From a virus, in IMG/VR virus record IMGVR_UViG_3300048912_000210, positions 1 to 37,512 of that record: a stretch of 37,512 nucleotides of DNA; one strand, 5' to 3'. Both the position numbers and the translations under genes were made by a program. Below the pieces are notes generated by a model. That model saw only the letters and a program-made list of their open reading frames with translations, was not told the DNA's origin and searched no databases. Shown here in pieces: positions 22,090-28,414 of the stretch (its first letter is position 1; the number at the start of each line of letters is the position of its first letter).

Positions 22090-22199
22090 CCCGGGCGTAG
22101 CGTCTGCCGCACCCCGTGAGGGGCCACCTTGGGGATGCCCGGCCCGCTGCTTCGCGGTATGGAGCAGCGGGCCGCGGCGTGTCCGGGCTACGCCCCGGG
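22090..22199 (+). ncRNA. Candidate branched RNA element
   Basis: The outer stem CCCGGGCGTAGC (22090-22101) pairs with GCTACGCCCCGGG (22187-22199), 12 pairs with one bulged C. Inside lie CCCC-GTGA-GGGG (22112-22123), whose loop would be a GNRA tetraloop on the plus strand only, and an 11-pair stem at 22141-22173. The palindrome GGTGATCACC (22082-22091) abuts the outer stem. The region has no gene. The loop points to a plus-strand RNA, but a compound terminator or a DNA site is possible. No known RNA family is recognised. Confidence 0.4.
22141..22173 (-). terminator. Hairpin ending the small-gene operon
   Basis: A perfect 11-base-pair stem GGCCCGCTGCT / AGCAGCGGGCC with an 11-base loop, 32 bases after the stop at 22206. 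It also forms the inner arm of the candidate RNA. Confidence 0.6.
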
Positions 22200-22205
22200 C
22201 GTTCG

Positions 22206-22337
22206 TCAGGTCGGGTGGCTGCTGCCCTGGCTCATCGGCCACTGACGTCCGCAGCGCACGCATTCGTAGCGGCCGCCCTTGACGGTCTTGATCCAGCCGG
22301 GGCGGCCTTTGCTGCTGCACGGGACGACGGCGGTCAC
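22206..22337 (-). CDS. Tiny Cys-motif protein
   Basis: 43 residues from GTG 22337, which overlaps the preceding stop as GTGA and has AAGGA 6 bases upstream. An ATG at 22355 lacks a ribosome site. It begins MTAVVPCSSKGRPGWIKTVK and contains ECVRCGRQW, so a CxxC pair plus an upstream Cys could bind zinc. It is the last gene of the small-gene run. Confidence 0.6.
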   Translation of the reverse strand: MTAVVPCSSKGRPGWIKTVKGGRYECVRCGRQWPMSQGSSHPT

Positions 22338-22453
22338 GGCTGTTCCTTGATCCATGCGGCGGGTTGGAGGGTGAGGCGTCCGTCGTCGCGGTTCCACCAG
22401 TAGGGCTTGCCGAACAGCCAGACGGTGCGGAGGGCGTCGGGGTCTCGGATCAC
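22334..22453 (-). CDS. Tiny aromatic-rich protein
   Basis: 39 residues from GTG 22453 (GTGA overlap, GGGAG upstream): MIRDPDALRTVWLFGKPYWW then NRDDGRLTLQPAAWIKEQP. The many Trp, Tyr and Phe residues suggest a small compact fold. No family is recognised; it is supported by coupling on both sides. Confidence 0.55.
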   Translation of the reverse strand: MIRDPDALRTVWLFGKPYWWNRDDGRLTLQPAAWIKEQP

Positions 22454-22803
22454 GGTTGCTCCCCGTCGATGGCGTGGGTGAGTTGGTCGAGGAGTCGGCG
22501 GACTTGGCCGGGTTCGAGGGTCGTGAGCAGCCACTGGTCGCGGAGGGCGCGGACCCGGGCGAGCTGGTCGGGCACAGGCGCCCACTTCTCGCGGTCGAGA
22601 GCGTCGGCGATCTCGGCTGCCGCGTCGGGCATGGAGATGTGGCCGGGGAGTTGCCAGCGTTCGGCGAGGGCGGCGATGCGGTGGCGGAGGCGGTCGCGTT
22701 GGCCGTAGGCGTCGGCGGCGCGCTGGCGGGCCTGGTCGCGGTCGGTGTACAGGTGGTCGAGTGCTTCGTCGGTGATGGTGTCGGCGGTGTGGCGGTGGGT
22801 CAT
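22450..22803 (-). CDS. Helical hypothetical protein
   Basis: 117 residues starting MTHRHTADTITDEALDHLYT, ATG 22803 in an ATGA overlap, with GGAAG upstream. It has long helices with heptad-like spacing (RDQARQRAADAYGQRDRLRH, RIAALAERWQ). No family is recognised. It is one of many small early proteins of this operon. Confidence 0.7.
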   Translation of the reverse strand: MTHRHTADTITDEALDHLYTDRDQARQRAADAYGQRDRLRHRIAALAERWQLPGHISMPDAAAEIADALDREKWAPVPDQLARVRALRDQWLLTTLEPGQVRRLLDQLTHAIDGEQP

Positions 22804-22973
22804 CGCTGCTTCCTTCGTGCTGCACGTTCCATGGCGCGTCGGGTGGCGCGGTTCGGTGTGGGGTCTGGGGTGTCGTCGGCGATGACGGTCTCGGTGCGGA
22901 TGAGGTGCTGCTCCCACGTGGCCCCGGGTGTGCCGGCGTGCTCGCCTCGGGGTGTGGACGACGGTCCGGTCAT
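22800..22973 (-). CDS. Small basic-tailed protein
   Basis: 57 residues from ATG 22973 with GGAGG 8 bases upstream: MTGPSSTPRGEHAGTPGATW, a short helical middle (EQHLIRTETVIADD), and a strongly basic C-terminal helix NRATRRAMERAARRKQR. Both ends overlap neighbours by ATGA. The basic tail suggests nucleic acid binding. Function is unknown. Confidence 0.65.
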   Translation of the reverse strand: MTGPSSTPRGEHAGTPGATWEQHLIRTETVIADDTPDPTPNRATRRAMERAARRKQR

Positions 22974-23206
22974 CGCTGCTCGCCTCCGCTGATGTACCGG
23001 TAGCCGGTGCTGGTGGGGCGGAGGCGGTCGAGGCGGATGCGGGTGCGGCGGCCGGGCTTGGCGCTGCTGACGGGCAGCCGGGGCTGGTGCAGTTCGACGA
23101 TCGCGTGGGTGTCGGTGAGTTCGACGATGCGGAGCTTGCGGCCGTAGCTGCGGGGGTCGTTGTCCTGCCAGATTTGGCCGATGGCGGGGGTCGGGGTGTC
23201 GGTCAT
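22970..23206 (-). CDS. Small beta-rich protein
   Basis: 78 residues starting MTDTPTPAIGQIWQDNDPRS. The pattern GQIWQDND...RKLRIVELTDTHAIVEL looks like a small SH3-like barrel, common in small phage proteins of unknown role. It ends YRYISGGEQR. It overlaps the next gene by ATGA. Confidence 0.66.
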   Translation of the reverse strand: MTDTPTPAIGQIWQDNDPRSYGRKLRIVELTDTHAIVELHQPRLPVSSAKPGRRTRIRLDRLRPTSTGYRYISGGEQR

Positions 23207-23337
23207 CGAGTCCTCCGGTTGCGGACGGTTCGGGTGAGGGCGCGCCCGCCCCGCCGGATGGTGGTGAGGGCGCAGTAGGCGAACGGGCTGACGATGACCG
23301 CGACGGCGGCGACCCAGCCCCAGTCGACGCCGGTCAC
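23203..23337 (-). CDS. Tiny single-span membrane protein
   Basis: 44 residues from GTG 23337 in a GTGA overlap: MTGVDWGWVAAVAVIVSPFA then YCALTTIRRGGRALTRTVRN. It has one hydrophobic span and a strongly basic cytoplasmic tail, consistent with a small inner-membrane protein. Function is unknown. Confidence 0.58.
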   Translation of the reverse strand: MTGVDWGWVAAVAVIVSPFAYCALTTIRRGGRALTRTVRNRRTR

Positions 23338-23816
23338 GACGGCGTTCCGTCTCCCGGTCGGGTGCGCCAGGCGGCGGGGTCGTGCTTGTAGTCGCGGTCG
23401 GGCATGACGATCTCGTTGCCGTGCCGGTCGTGGCCGATGACCATGCCGGGACGCAGCCATGGGTTACCTGTGGAGGTGCCGTTGCAGTCGTCGGCGGGGC
23501 CGCAGGGGTCGCCTTCGTGGCGGCCGTGGCGGCAGCGGTCGAGGTCGGCGGCGAGCGCGGCCCATACGCCGTCGCTGCTCTGGCTGTTGAGGGTGGGCAC
23601 GTTGGGCTGGTCGGTGCGGGCGAGGGCGTGTTCGATGCCCGCGATGGTGTTGGTGACCTTGGCGTGCAGCGGGGAGTACATGACGGTCGTGGCGCAGTGC
23701 AGTGCCGCGTTGGCCTCGGCGTGCGAGGCGAGGTGGGACTGGGCGTCGATCAACGCGAGTCGGGCCTTCTCCAGTTCGCGGCGGAGGTCGGTGATGGTGG
23801 GGTCGGCGTCGGGCAT
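23334..23816 (-). CDS. Coiled-coil hypothetical protein
   Basis: 160 residues starting MPDADPTITDLRRELEKARL, ATG 23816 with AGAGG upstream. The first 35 residues form a coiled coil (RRELEKARLALIDAQSHLAS). The middle has Cys/His pairs (LDRCRHGRHEGDPCG). The C terminus is MVIGHDRHGNEIVMPDRDYK. The upstream gene overlaps its start by 67 bases. Confidence 0.68.
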   Translation of the reverse strand: MPDADPTITDLRRELEKARLALIDAQSHLASHAEANAALHCATTVMYSPLHAKVTNTIAGIEHALARTDQPNVPTLNSQSSDGVWAALAADLDRCRHGRHEGDPCGPADDCNGTSTGNPWLRPGMVIGHDRHGNEIVMPDRDYKHDPAAWRTRPGDGTPS

Positions 23817-24172
23817 GGATGCCTCTCTTGGGCGCTGTGTGGGCGTGTGCGGGGTTGTGGTGGCGCGGGTGGGGCTCGGGTGGTCCGAGCCCCTGCCGTC
23901 GCCTCAGGTGGCCTTGTGTGGTGTCGGATTGGCTGGGCGGGCTTCTGCGGCCCGTTCCGGGGACGGGAGCAGCGAGGGGCCTCCGCCGGGGGTTCGGGCC
24001 GCAGACGGCCGCTGAGGGCCCGCCATGCCCGTCGCCACGCCCACGCGACGCCCGCCACCACGACGACGCACACCACCGTCGCGGCGAACGACAGGATCGC
24101 GATCCAGTAGGCGAGGGCGCGGCAGGTGACGAACAGAACGTCCACCGCCTCACCGAACTGCGGGCCGGTCAC
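23750..24172 (-). CDS. Membrane protein with disordered tail
   Basis: 140 residues from GTG 24172 in a GTGA overlap with the upstream gene. Two spans lie near the N terminus (GEAVDVLFVTCRALAYWIAI, SFAATVVCVVVVAGVAWAW), then a basic segment, then a Pro/Arg/Thr-rich tail (from about 65) that looks unfolded. The last 22 codons overlap the next gene in another frame, which is unusual here; the tail may be non-conserved. Function is unknown. Confidence 0.5.
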   Translation of the reverse strand: MTGPQFGEAVDVLFVTCRALAYWIAILSFAATVVCVVVVAGVAWAWRRAWRALSGRLRPEPPAEAPRCSRPRNGPQKPAQPIRHHTRPPEATAGARTTRAPPAPPQPRTRPHSAQERHPCPTPTPPSPTSAANWRRPDSR

Positions 24173-24483
24173 AGCTGGTACCTCGCGTAGTCCCACAGCG
24201 GCGCCTGCCCCATCGAGGCCCGGCTCGCCGCCTGCTCGTGCAGCGGGTACTGGAACCACCAGCCGCAGCCTTCCTCCAGCAGATCGCCGTCCTCGTCCGG
24301 GGCCCGGCAGTCGAAGCGGACGGCGTTCCCGCAGCCCATGCAGGCCATGAGCCGTCCGCCCTGCATGAAGCGCGGGCAGTCGGTGTCGATGGAGATGCGC
24401 CGGTTGCCCTGGCTGCCGCATCCGGGGCAGGTCTCGTCGGGCTGGGTCATCCAGTTGTCGGGGTTCGCGACGGGTTCGTCCAT
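24169..24483 (-). CDS. Zinc-ribbon-like hypothetical protein
   Basis: 104 residues starting MDEPVANPDNWMTQPDETCP. It has CPGC at 19-22, Cys36, CMGC at 48-51 and Cys59, then CGWW, so probably two zinc sites. The acidic middle (CRAPDEDGDLLEEG) and the C terminus PLWDYARYQL have no known match. It is translationally coupled downstream (GTGA). Confidence 0.68.
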   Translation of the reverse strand: MDEPVANPDNWMTQPDETCPGCGSQGNRRISIDTDCPRFMQGGRLMACMGCGNAVRFDCRAPDEDGDLLEEGCGWWFQYPLHEQAASRASMGQAPLWDYARYQL

Positions 24484-24486
24484 GGG

Positions 24487-25038
24487 TCAGGCCTCTGTGC
24501 CAGTGGCCGCCGCGGCCGTGCACCAGGGGCATCCGGTGACGGGCGTGTGGTGGTGGGTGTCGTGGATGGCTTTGACGTGGATGCAGCGGTCGACGGGCGG
24601 GGCGGGCTGGGGCTGCGGCGCCTCGTCGGCCAGGCGGCGTAGCTCGCGTGCGGAGTCGACGTCGTACCGGTCGAACCAGTCGGCGGCGAGATGGTCGGCC
24701 CGGTCTGCGGCGGCGAGCAGCGCCATCGCGAGACGGCGGGCACCGAGCGGGCTCATGGGCACGAAGTCGAGCTGCCGCTCCCAGTCGTAGGTCACGTAGG
24801 GGTCCGGCTGGGCGACGTAGACGGCGTCTCGGGTCTCCGTCTCGTCGACGGTGCGGATGACCCACAGCGGCTGCCTGGAGGCGTAGGGCGCTTCCTGCAT
24901 GACGCGCCATTCGTGTCCGGCCATGCTGTGGTCGGGCGGGTTGATCACGTCCGGCTTCGGGCGCTCCGCGCTGTCGGCGAGGGCGACAAGGTGCCGGAGT
25001 TCGGTGCGCAGCTCGTCGAGGGTCAGGCCGTCGCTCAC
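24487..25038 (-). CDS. Hypothetical protein with C-terminal Cys/His motif
   Basis: 183 residues from GTG 25038 (GTGA overlap, AAGGGGG upstream), starting MSDGLTLDELRTELRHLVAL. The middle is strand-rich (WVIRTVDETETRDAVYVAQ). The C terminus has CIHVKAIHDTHHHTPVTGCP then WC, a likely zinc site that appears in several small actinophage proteins. Function is unknown. Confidence 0.68.
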   Translation of the reverse strand: MSDGLTLDELRTELRHLVALADSAERPKPDVINPPDHSMAGHEWRVMQEAPYASRQPLWVIRTVDETETRDAVYVAQPDPYVTYDWERQLDFVPMSPLGARRLAMALLAAADRADHLAADWFDRYDVDSARELRRLADEAPQPQPAPPVDRCIHVKAIHDTHHHTPVTGCPWCTAAAATGTEA

Positions 25039-25361
25039 TGCTGCGCCCCCTTGGCGTGCTGCTCGCACTCCCAGTTGGCGCCGATGTTCTGGCGGTAGTA
25101 ATCCATCGTGATCAGCTCCATGCGCAGGCCCTCGCTGTCGGCCCTGTCGCGACTGCGCTTGCGCGGCAGCAGGTGCTGGAGTGCCTGCTCGGCGGTGGCG
25201 AGGACCCAGCCGCCGTCACCGTCGACGACCGCGACGAGGGCGGAGACGATGCAGCCGCAGGGTCGGCGTTGGATCCATCCGCAGTCGTCGAGGGGGACGG
25301 GCTGGCCGTCGATGGTGACGGTGAGTCCGGAGGTCATCGCTGCGCGGGCGGTGTCAGACAT
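25035..25361 (-). CDS. Hypothetical protein
   Basis: 108 residues from ATG 25361 with AAGGAAC upstream. It starts MSDTARAAMTSGLTVTIDGQ, continues with PVPLDDCGWIQRRPCGC and VSALVAVVDGDGGWVLATAE, and ends with NWECEQHAKGAQQ. The Cys and His residues (DCGW, PCGC, ECEQH) could bind metal. No family is recognised. Confidence 0.66.
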   Translation of the reverse strand: MSDTARAAMTSGLTVTIDGQPVPLDDCGWIQRRPCGCIVSALVAVVDGDGGWVLATAEQALQHLLPRKRSRDRADSEGLRMELITMDYYRQNIGANWECEQHAKGAQQ

Positions 25362-25363
25362 GG

Positions 25364-25645
25364 TCAGTTCCTTCGGGACGGGTAGGTCTGGACGGTGGTG
25401 ATGCCGTGGCGTTCGGCGAGGCGGACGCACGCCGTGCAGTCGGCGGTGACCTCGGGGCGGGGCTCCAGTCCCCAGAAGTCGCGGTTCGGCTGGCACAGGA
25501 CGTCGCCGGTGTCGCGGTGGAGGCGGCCGCTGTTGAGCGGCTGGTTCATCAGCAGGTGGTAGCTGCCGCGGCTGTTGGCGCCCTGCCTGGGGCTGTAGGC
25601 GTAGCGGACGTGGGCGGTGGGCGGGCCGTCGGTCGGGTCAGTCAT
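25364..25645 (-). CDS. Small Cys-motif protein
   Basis: 93 residues starting MTDPTDGPPTAHVRYAYSPR, ATG 25645. The segment GDVLCQPNRDFWGLEP then TADCTACVRLAERHG has Cys, then CxxC, then His in a spacing common to small actinophage zinc proteins. The N-terminal half is basic and polar with a YHLLMN motif. No clear ribosome site is visible. Confidence 0.64.
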   Translation of the reverse strand: MTDPTDGPPTAHVRYAYSPRQGANSRGSYHLLMNQPLNSGRLHRDTGDVLCQPNRDFWGLEPRPEVTADCTACVRLAERHGITTVQTYPSRRN

Positions 25646-25699
25646 GGCGGTGTGGCCTGCGCTTTCGGTGTGTCGGGGTGGGTGGGTGGCGGGACGGGG

Positions 25700-25903
25700 T
25701 CAGGCGGCGTCGGCTTGGCGGATGAGTCGGAGGTGGCGACGTCGGGCGGAAAGGCGGCTGTCGTCGGCCCACTGCCAGCCGCTGAGAGCGTCGAGGAGGT
25801 CCGTCCGGTGCTGCGCCTGCTCCTCGGGCGTCCACGGGGCCGTGGAGGGCCGTGGAGGGCGTACAGGGATGGCTTCCTGCATGAGGCGCTCGTACGGGTT
25901 CAT
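25700..25903 (-). CDS. Small helical protein after the initiator gene
   Basis: 67 residues from ATG 25903 in an ATGA overlap with the initiator stop and with AGGA 8 bases upstream. It starts MNPYERLMQEAIPVRPPRPS, continues with PEEQAQHRTDLLDALSGWQW, and has a basic C terminus (ARRRHLRLIRQADAA). Being coupled to the initiator, it may assist replication (for example in helicase loading), but this is inference only. Confidence 0.62.
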   Translation of the reverse strand: MNPYERLMQEAIPVRPPRPSTAPWTPEEQAQHRTDLLDALSGWQWADDSRLSARRRHLRLIRQADAA

Positions 25904-26691
25904 GAGGCGGTCCTCTCGCGGTGTTCGCAGCGGGCGTGGACGGTGCGGCCGGGCCGTCTCGGGTCGGGAAGGATCGGCCGCTCGCAGACCGCGCAGTGGT
26001 GCCACGTGGTGTGGTCGTCTGGGTCTTCCTGGATCTCGATGCGTCTTTCGGGAGCGCCTACTACCTGAGGTTGGAAACCGACCTCAGCCCGTTCTTGGGT
26101 AATCCCTGGGAACCCCCCTGGGTTGTTCGGGGCGCTGTCCCCCGAACCGTTCCGGGCGCTGTCCCCCGAACTCATACGGGGCGCTGTCCCCGGAACTTCT
26201 TCCGGCGTACCGGCGGTAAGTTCCGGGCGCTGTCCCCCGAACTCATACGGGGCGCTGTCCCCGGAACTTTCGGCGGACTGATCCCACTGCGGAGTCCGCT
26301 TCCGGGCGGTCCCGCGGAGGTAGTCCTCAGCGGCCTGCCAGTCCGGGAACGGCGACACGATGAGCGCGTACCGGGTCGCCTTGCCCCGCTTCCGCTCGCC
26401 GAGGACACGGACGACGCCGGCCCGGATCGCGGCGTCCATGTAGCGGCGGGCGTCCTTCTCGTCGCAGCACGCCGCCTTGGCGATGTCCTGGATACGGATG
26501 GGCTTTCGGTCGCCGTTGAAAGCGATCTCGCCGGACGCGGCGGCGAGGTTGCGGAGCTGGCACAGGAGCAGGGGCAGGCCGGACCGTCGTAGGTAGGCGG
26601 ACATCTGGCGCGTCCACTTCCACGAGAGGGCGTTGCCGTAGGCCACCGGCACGCTGCCGGGGGCTCGGGTCTCCTGCTCGTCTGTGCTCAA
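25900..26691 (-). CDS. Replication initiator-like protein with iterons inside the gene
   Basis: 263 residues. The reading frame starts with TTG at 26691 (AAAGAAG upstream); GTG 26652 is an alternative. Residues 20-125 look like a winged-helix DNA-binding domain (WKWTRQMSAYLRRSGLPLLL, IRIQDIAKAACCDEKDARRY, then AAIRAGVVRVLGERKRGKAT). Residues 140-195 are Gly/Ser/Pro-rich, encoded by five DNA iterons. The C terminus (HHCAVCERPILPDPRR, HARCEH) is a zinc-finger-like end. A DNA-binding N terminus, iterons in the linker and a separate C-terminal domain is the layout of lambda O-type initiators. The protein would bind its own gene as the origin. Confidence 0.72.
   Translation of the reverse strand: MSTDEQETRAPGSVPVAYGNALSWKWTRQMSAYLRRSGLPLLLCQLRNLAAASGEIAFNGDRKPIRIQDIAKAACCDEKDARRYMDAAIRAGVVRVLGERKRGKATRYALIVSPFPDWQAAEDYLRGTARKRTPQWDQSAESSGDSAPYEFGGQRPELTAGTPEEVPGTAPRMSSGDSARNGSGDSAPNNPGGFPGITQERAEVGFQPQVVGAPERRIEIQEDPDDHTTWHHCAVCERPILPDPRRPGRTVHARCEHRERTAS
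26125..26267. repeat. Five iterons, probable replication origin
   Basis: Five 23-base units with core GGGCGCTGTCCCC lie at 26125-26147, 26149-26171, 26174-26196, 26220-26242 and 26245-26267. Unit 1 is a clear inverted repeat (GTTCGGGG and CCCCGAAC around CGCTGTC). Units 2+3 recur as 4+5, forming a duplicated 50-base block at a 71-base offset. The offsets place the units in all three reading frames of the host gene, so the DNA rather than the protein is conserved. They are on the linker of the initiator gene. Confidence 0.82.
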
Positions 26692-26727
26692 CTCGTGCTT
26701 CTTTCTGCGATGTTGACGGTGAGCGGG

Positions 26728-26754
26728 GCGGGGCCGTCACTTGGACGGCCCCGC
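26728..26754 (-). terminator. Terminator between the ParB-like unit and the initiator unit
   Basis: An 11-base-pair perfect stem GCGGGGCCGTC / GACGGCCCCGC with loop ACTTG, 8 bases after the stop at 26763. Confidence 0.75.
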
Positions 26755-26762
26755 GGGTGGTG

Positions 26763-27644
26763 CTACTTGGGCTCGGGGTACGTCTCCGGGGTGGCGCCGC
26801 CCGGCTTGTACGTGAGGAGCCGGACCTGACGGCCCTCGCGGTAGGCGTTCCAGCCCTTGATGACCAGGGCCGTCATGTGCTCCTCGCCGATGCGCCCCTT
26901 GTCCTTGGCGAAGTTCTCCGCCACCCGCCGCAGGGCGTAGATCGGGTCATCGGTGTCGAGGCCGGCGCCGTCGGTGAGGCGGGCGAAGAAGAAGGCGCAG
27001 TCGCTCTGGTCGATCCGGCTGAACAGCCAGTGGCACAGCCCCGCGGTGCTGGAAGAGATGCTGACGGTGTTCCGTACGCGGGAGCCGATCTCGGCGGAGC
27101 GGCGCAGCTCGGGGTGTGCGTCGAGGAAGTGGAGGAGCTGGCGGTGGGTGGGCCGGGCGCGGTCGGCCTTCATGCTGCGTCGCTGGCCCTGGACGTCCCA
27201 CAGGTAGACACGCAGCATGACCGCGGCCAGCGGGACGTAGCGCTCCTCGCCCCGCAGTTTGAGGACGTCGGCGAGGCTGCGCTTGGCGCCGGTGTCCATC
27301 GTTTCCTGCGTGGCGTCGTCGAGGTTGGAGACGACGAGCATGCGGACGGGGACGCCCGCAGCGGCGATGGCGGACAGCCGGTGCTGTCCGTCGAGGAGCG
27401 GGCCGCCGACGATGGGCGGGGTGTCGAGGAGTACGACGTCGCCCTTGGAGAACTTGATGCTCTGGCCGTCCTCGACCCAGTTCCCGTCGCGCATGTCGGC
27501 GGCGTATCCGTTGACGACGCGCTCGCGGAGGTTGCGGTTGTGGGTGTTCTGCGCGAGCCACTTCTTGGCGAGGTCGGGGGTGATGTCGACGATGTTGTAG
27601 CGAGGACCCTCGGCGAGGGTGGCGGGTACGATGGAGGTATTCAT
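26763..27644 (-). CDS. ParB/sulfiredoxin-fold protein
   Basis: 293 residues, ATG 27644 sharing a base with the upstream TAA and preceded by AGGAGC. The N-terminal 120 residues have the ParB-like fold pattern: NIVDITPDLAKKWLAQNTHN, ERVVNGYAADMRDGNW, then GGPLLDGQHRLSAIAAAGVP, where the DGQHR segment is the motif box. The rest is helical (RRSMKADRARPTHRQLLHFL). In phages such proteins may bind DNA or act in partition or modification; the exact activity is not evident. It is followed by a terminator and lies next to the initiator gene. Confidence 0.78.
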   Translation of the reverse strand: MNTSIVPATLAEGPRYNIVDITPDLAKKWLAQNTHNRNLRERVVNGYAADMRDGNWVEDGQSIKFSKGDVVLLDTPPIVGGPLLDGQHRLSAIAAAGVPVRMLVVSNLDDATQETMDTGAKRSLADVLKLRGEERYVPLAAVMLRVYLWDVQGQRRSMKADRARPTHRQLLHFLDAHPELRRSAEIGSRVRNTVSISSSTAGLCHWLFSRIDQSDCAFFFARLTDGAGLDTDDPIYALRRVAENFAKDKGRIGEEHMTALVIKGWNAYREGRQVRLLTYKPGGATPETYPEPK

Positions 27645-28414
27645 TACTGCTCCTGGTTGAGGGAGTTGGCGACGTCGCGCAGGGCGTCGCTGATCGTGTT
27701 GAGGCTCGTCGCCCACCAGCGGCGGGCCTCTTCCGTCGTCTGGGCCGAGGGCAGGTCCATGTCCACGGCGAGTCGAGTGACGGATTCCAGGGCTCGGACG
27801 ATTTCGGGAGCCCGGTGGTGGGTCTGAGCCCGGTTGCGGATGAACCGGTCGTCGCCGCGCAGACGGTCAAGGCGCTCTGCGATGCGGACGAAGTCGTGGG
27901 CGGCACTGCCGAACTCCTCGGGCAGCGGGCGCCGCTTGGGCTTCGAGGGCTCGGGCCGGTCGGCCGGCTCGTCGACGATCTCGGCGTCGACGACCTCATC
28001 CGCGCCGGACTGGTCCCTGAAGCTCTCGTTGTATGTCTCGCGGACGGCTGCGGCGGTCGGGTGTCCGCCAGTGCGGTCGAGGGTCTCGTGCCACACTTCC
28101 GTGCGCGCTACCTCGGGGATCTTGCCGAGTTCCCGGGCTTGGGCCTCGTTGGGCAGTTCCACATTTGTGGAATCGGATGCCGCCTCGATCGACCGGACGA
28201 CCCGGGCCTGATCGAGCAGTTGGTACGCCCGGGACTGCGACATGTTGAACTCGGCCGTCGCATAGTCACGCCAGGACTCGTATCCGAGAGCGGCCCATGC
28301 CTCGCCTTCGTGGGCACGCAGAAGGAGGGCGTAGGTGCGCTCTTGAGACTGCTGGATCTCGTCGGTCAGAGCGCGCGCTTCTCCCGCCGTGAGGCGGTGC
28401 GCGAGGGTTGTCAC
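27644..28414 (-). CDS. HTH protein, ParB/KorB-like DNA-binding
   Basis: 256 residues, GTG start at 28414 (GTGA overlap, AAGGAGC upstream). The N-terminal helical domain (TAGEARALTDEIQQSQERTY) continues into WRDYATAEFNMSQSRAYQLL, DQARVVRSI, a helix-turn-helix of the kind in KorB/ParB-type regulators. The middle is acidic and Pro-rich (ADEVVDAEIVDEPADRPEPS). The C terminus is helical with RRWWATSLNTISDALRDV. It is paired with the ParB-like gene below. Confidence 0.7.
   Translation of the reverse strand: MTTLAHRLTAGEARALTDEIQQSQERTYALLLRAHEGEAWAALGYESWRDYATAEFNMSQSRAYQLLDQARVVRSIEAASDSTNVELPNEAQARELGKIPEVARTEVWHETLDRTGGHPTAAAVRETYNESFRDQSGADEVVDAEIVDEPADRPEPSKPKRRPLPEEFGSAAHDFVRIAERLDRLRGDDRFIRNRAQTHHRAPEIVRALESVTRLAVDMDLPSAQTTEEARRWWATSLNTISDALRDVANSLNQEQ

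Noticed and set aside
22090-22199. Folded gap considered as a tRNA
   Set aside because: No acceptor stem with CCA-type end, no T-loop GTTC motif, and the branch lengths do not fit a cloverleaf.
26125-26267. Repeats considered as a CRISPR array
   Set aside because: The units are almost contiguous (1-2 bases apart within groups, 23 between groups), there are no unique spacers of constant length, and they lie inside a coding gene with no cas genes near.
26125-26267. Repeats considered as a protein repeat domain
   Set aside because: The units fall in different reading frames and therefore encode different peptides.
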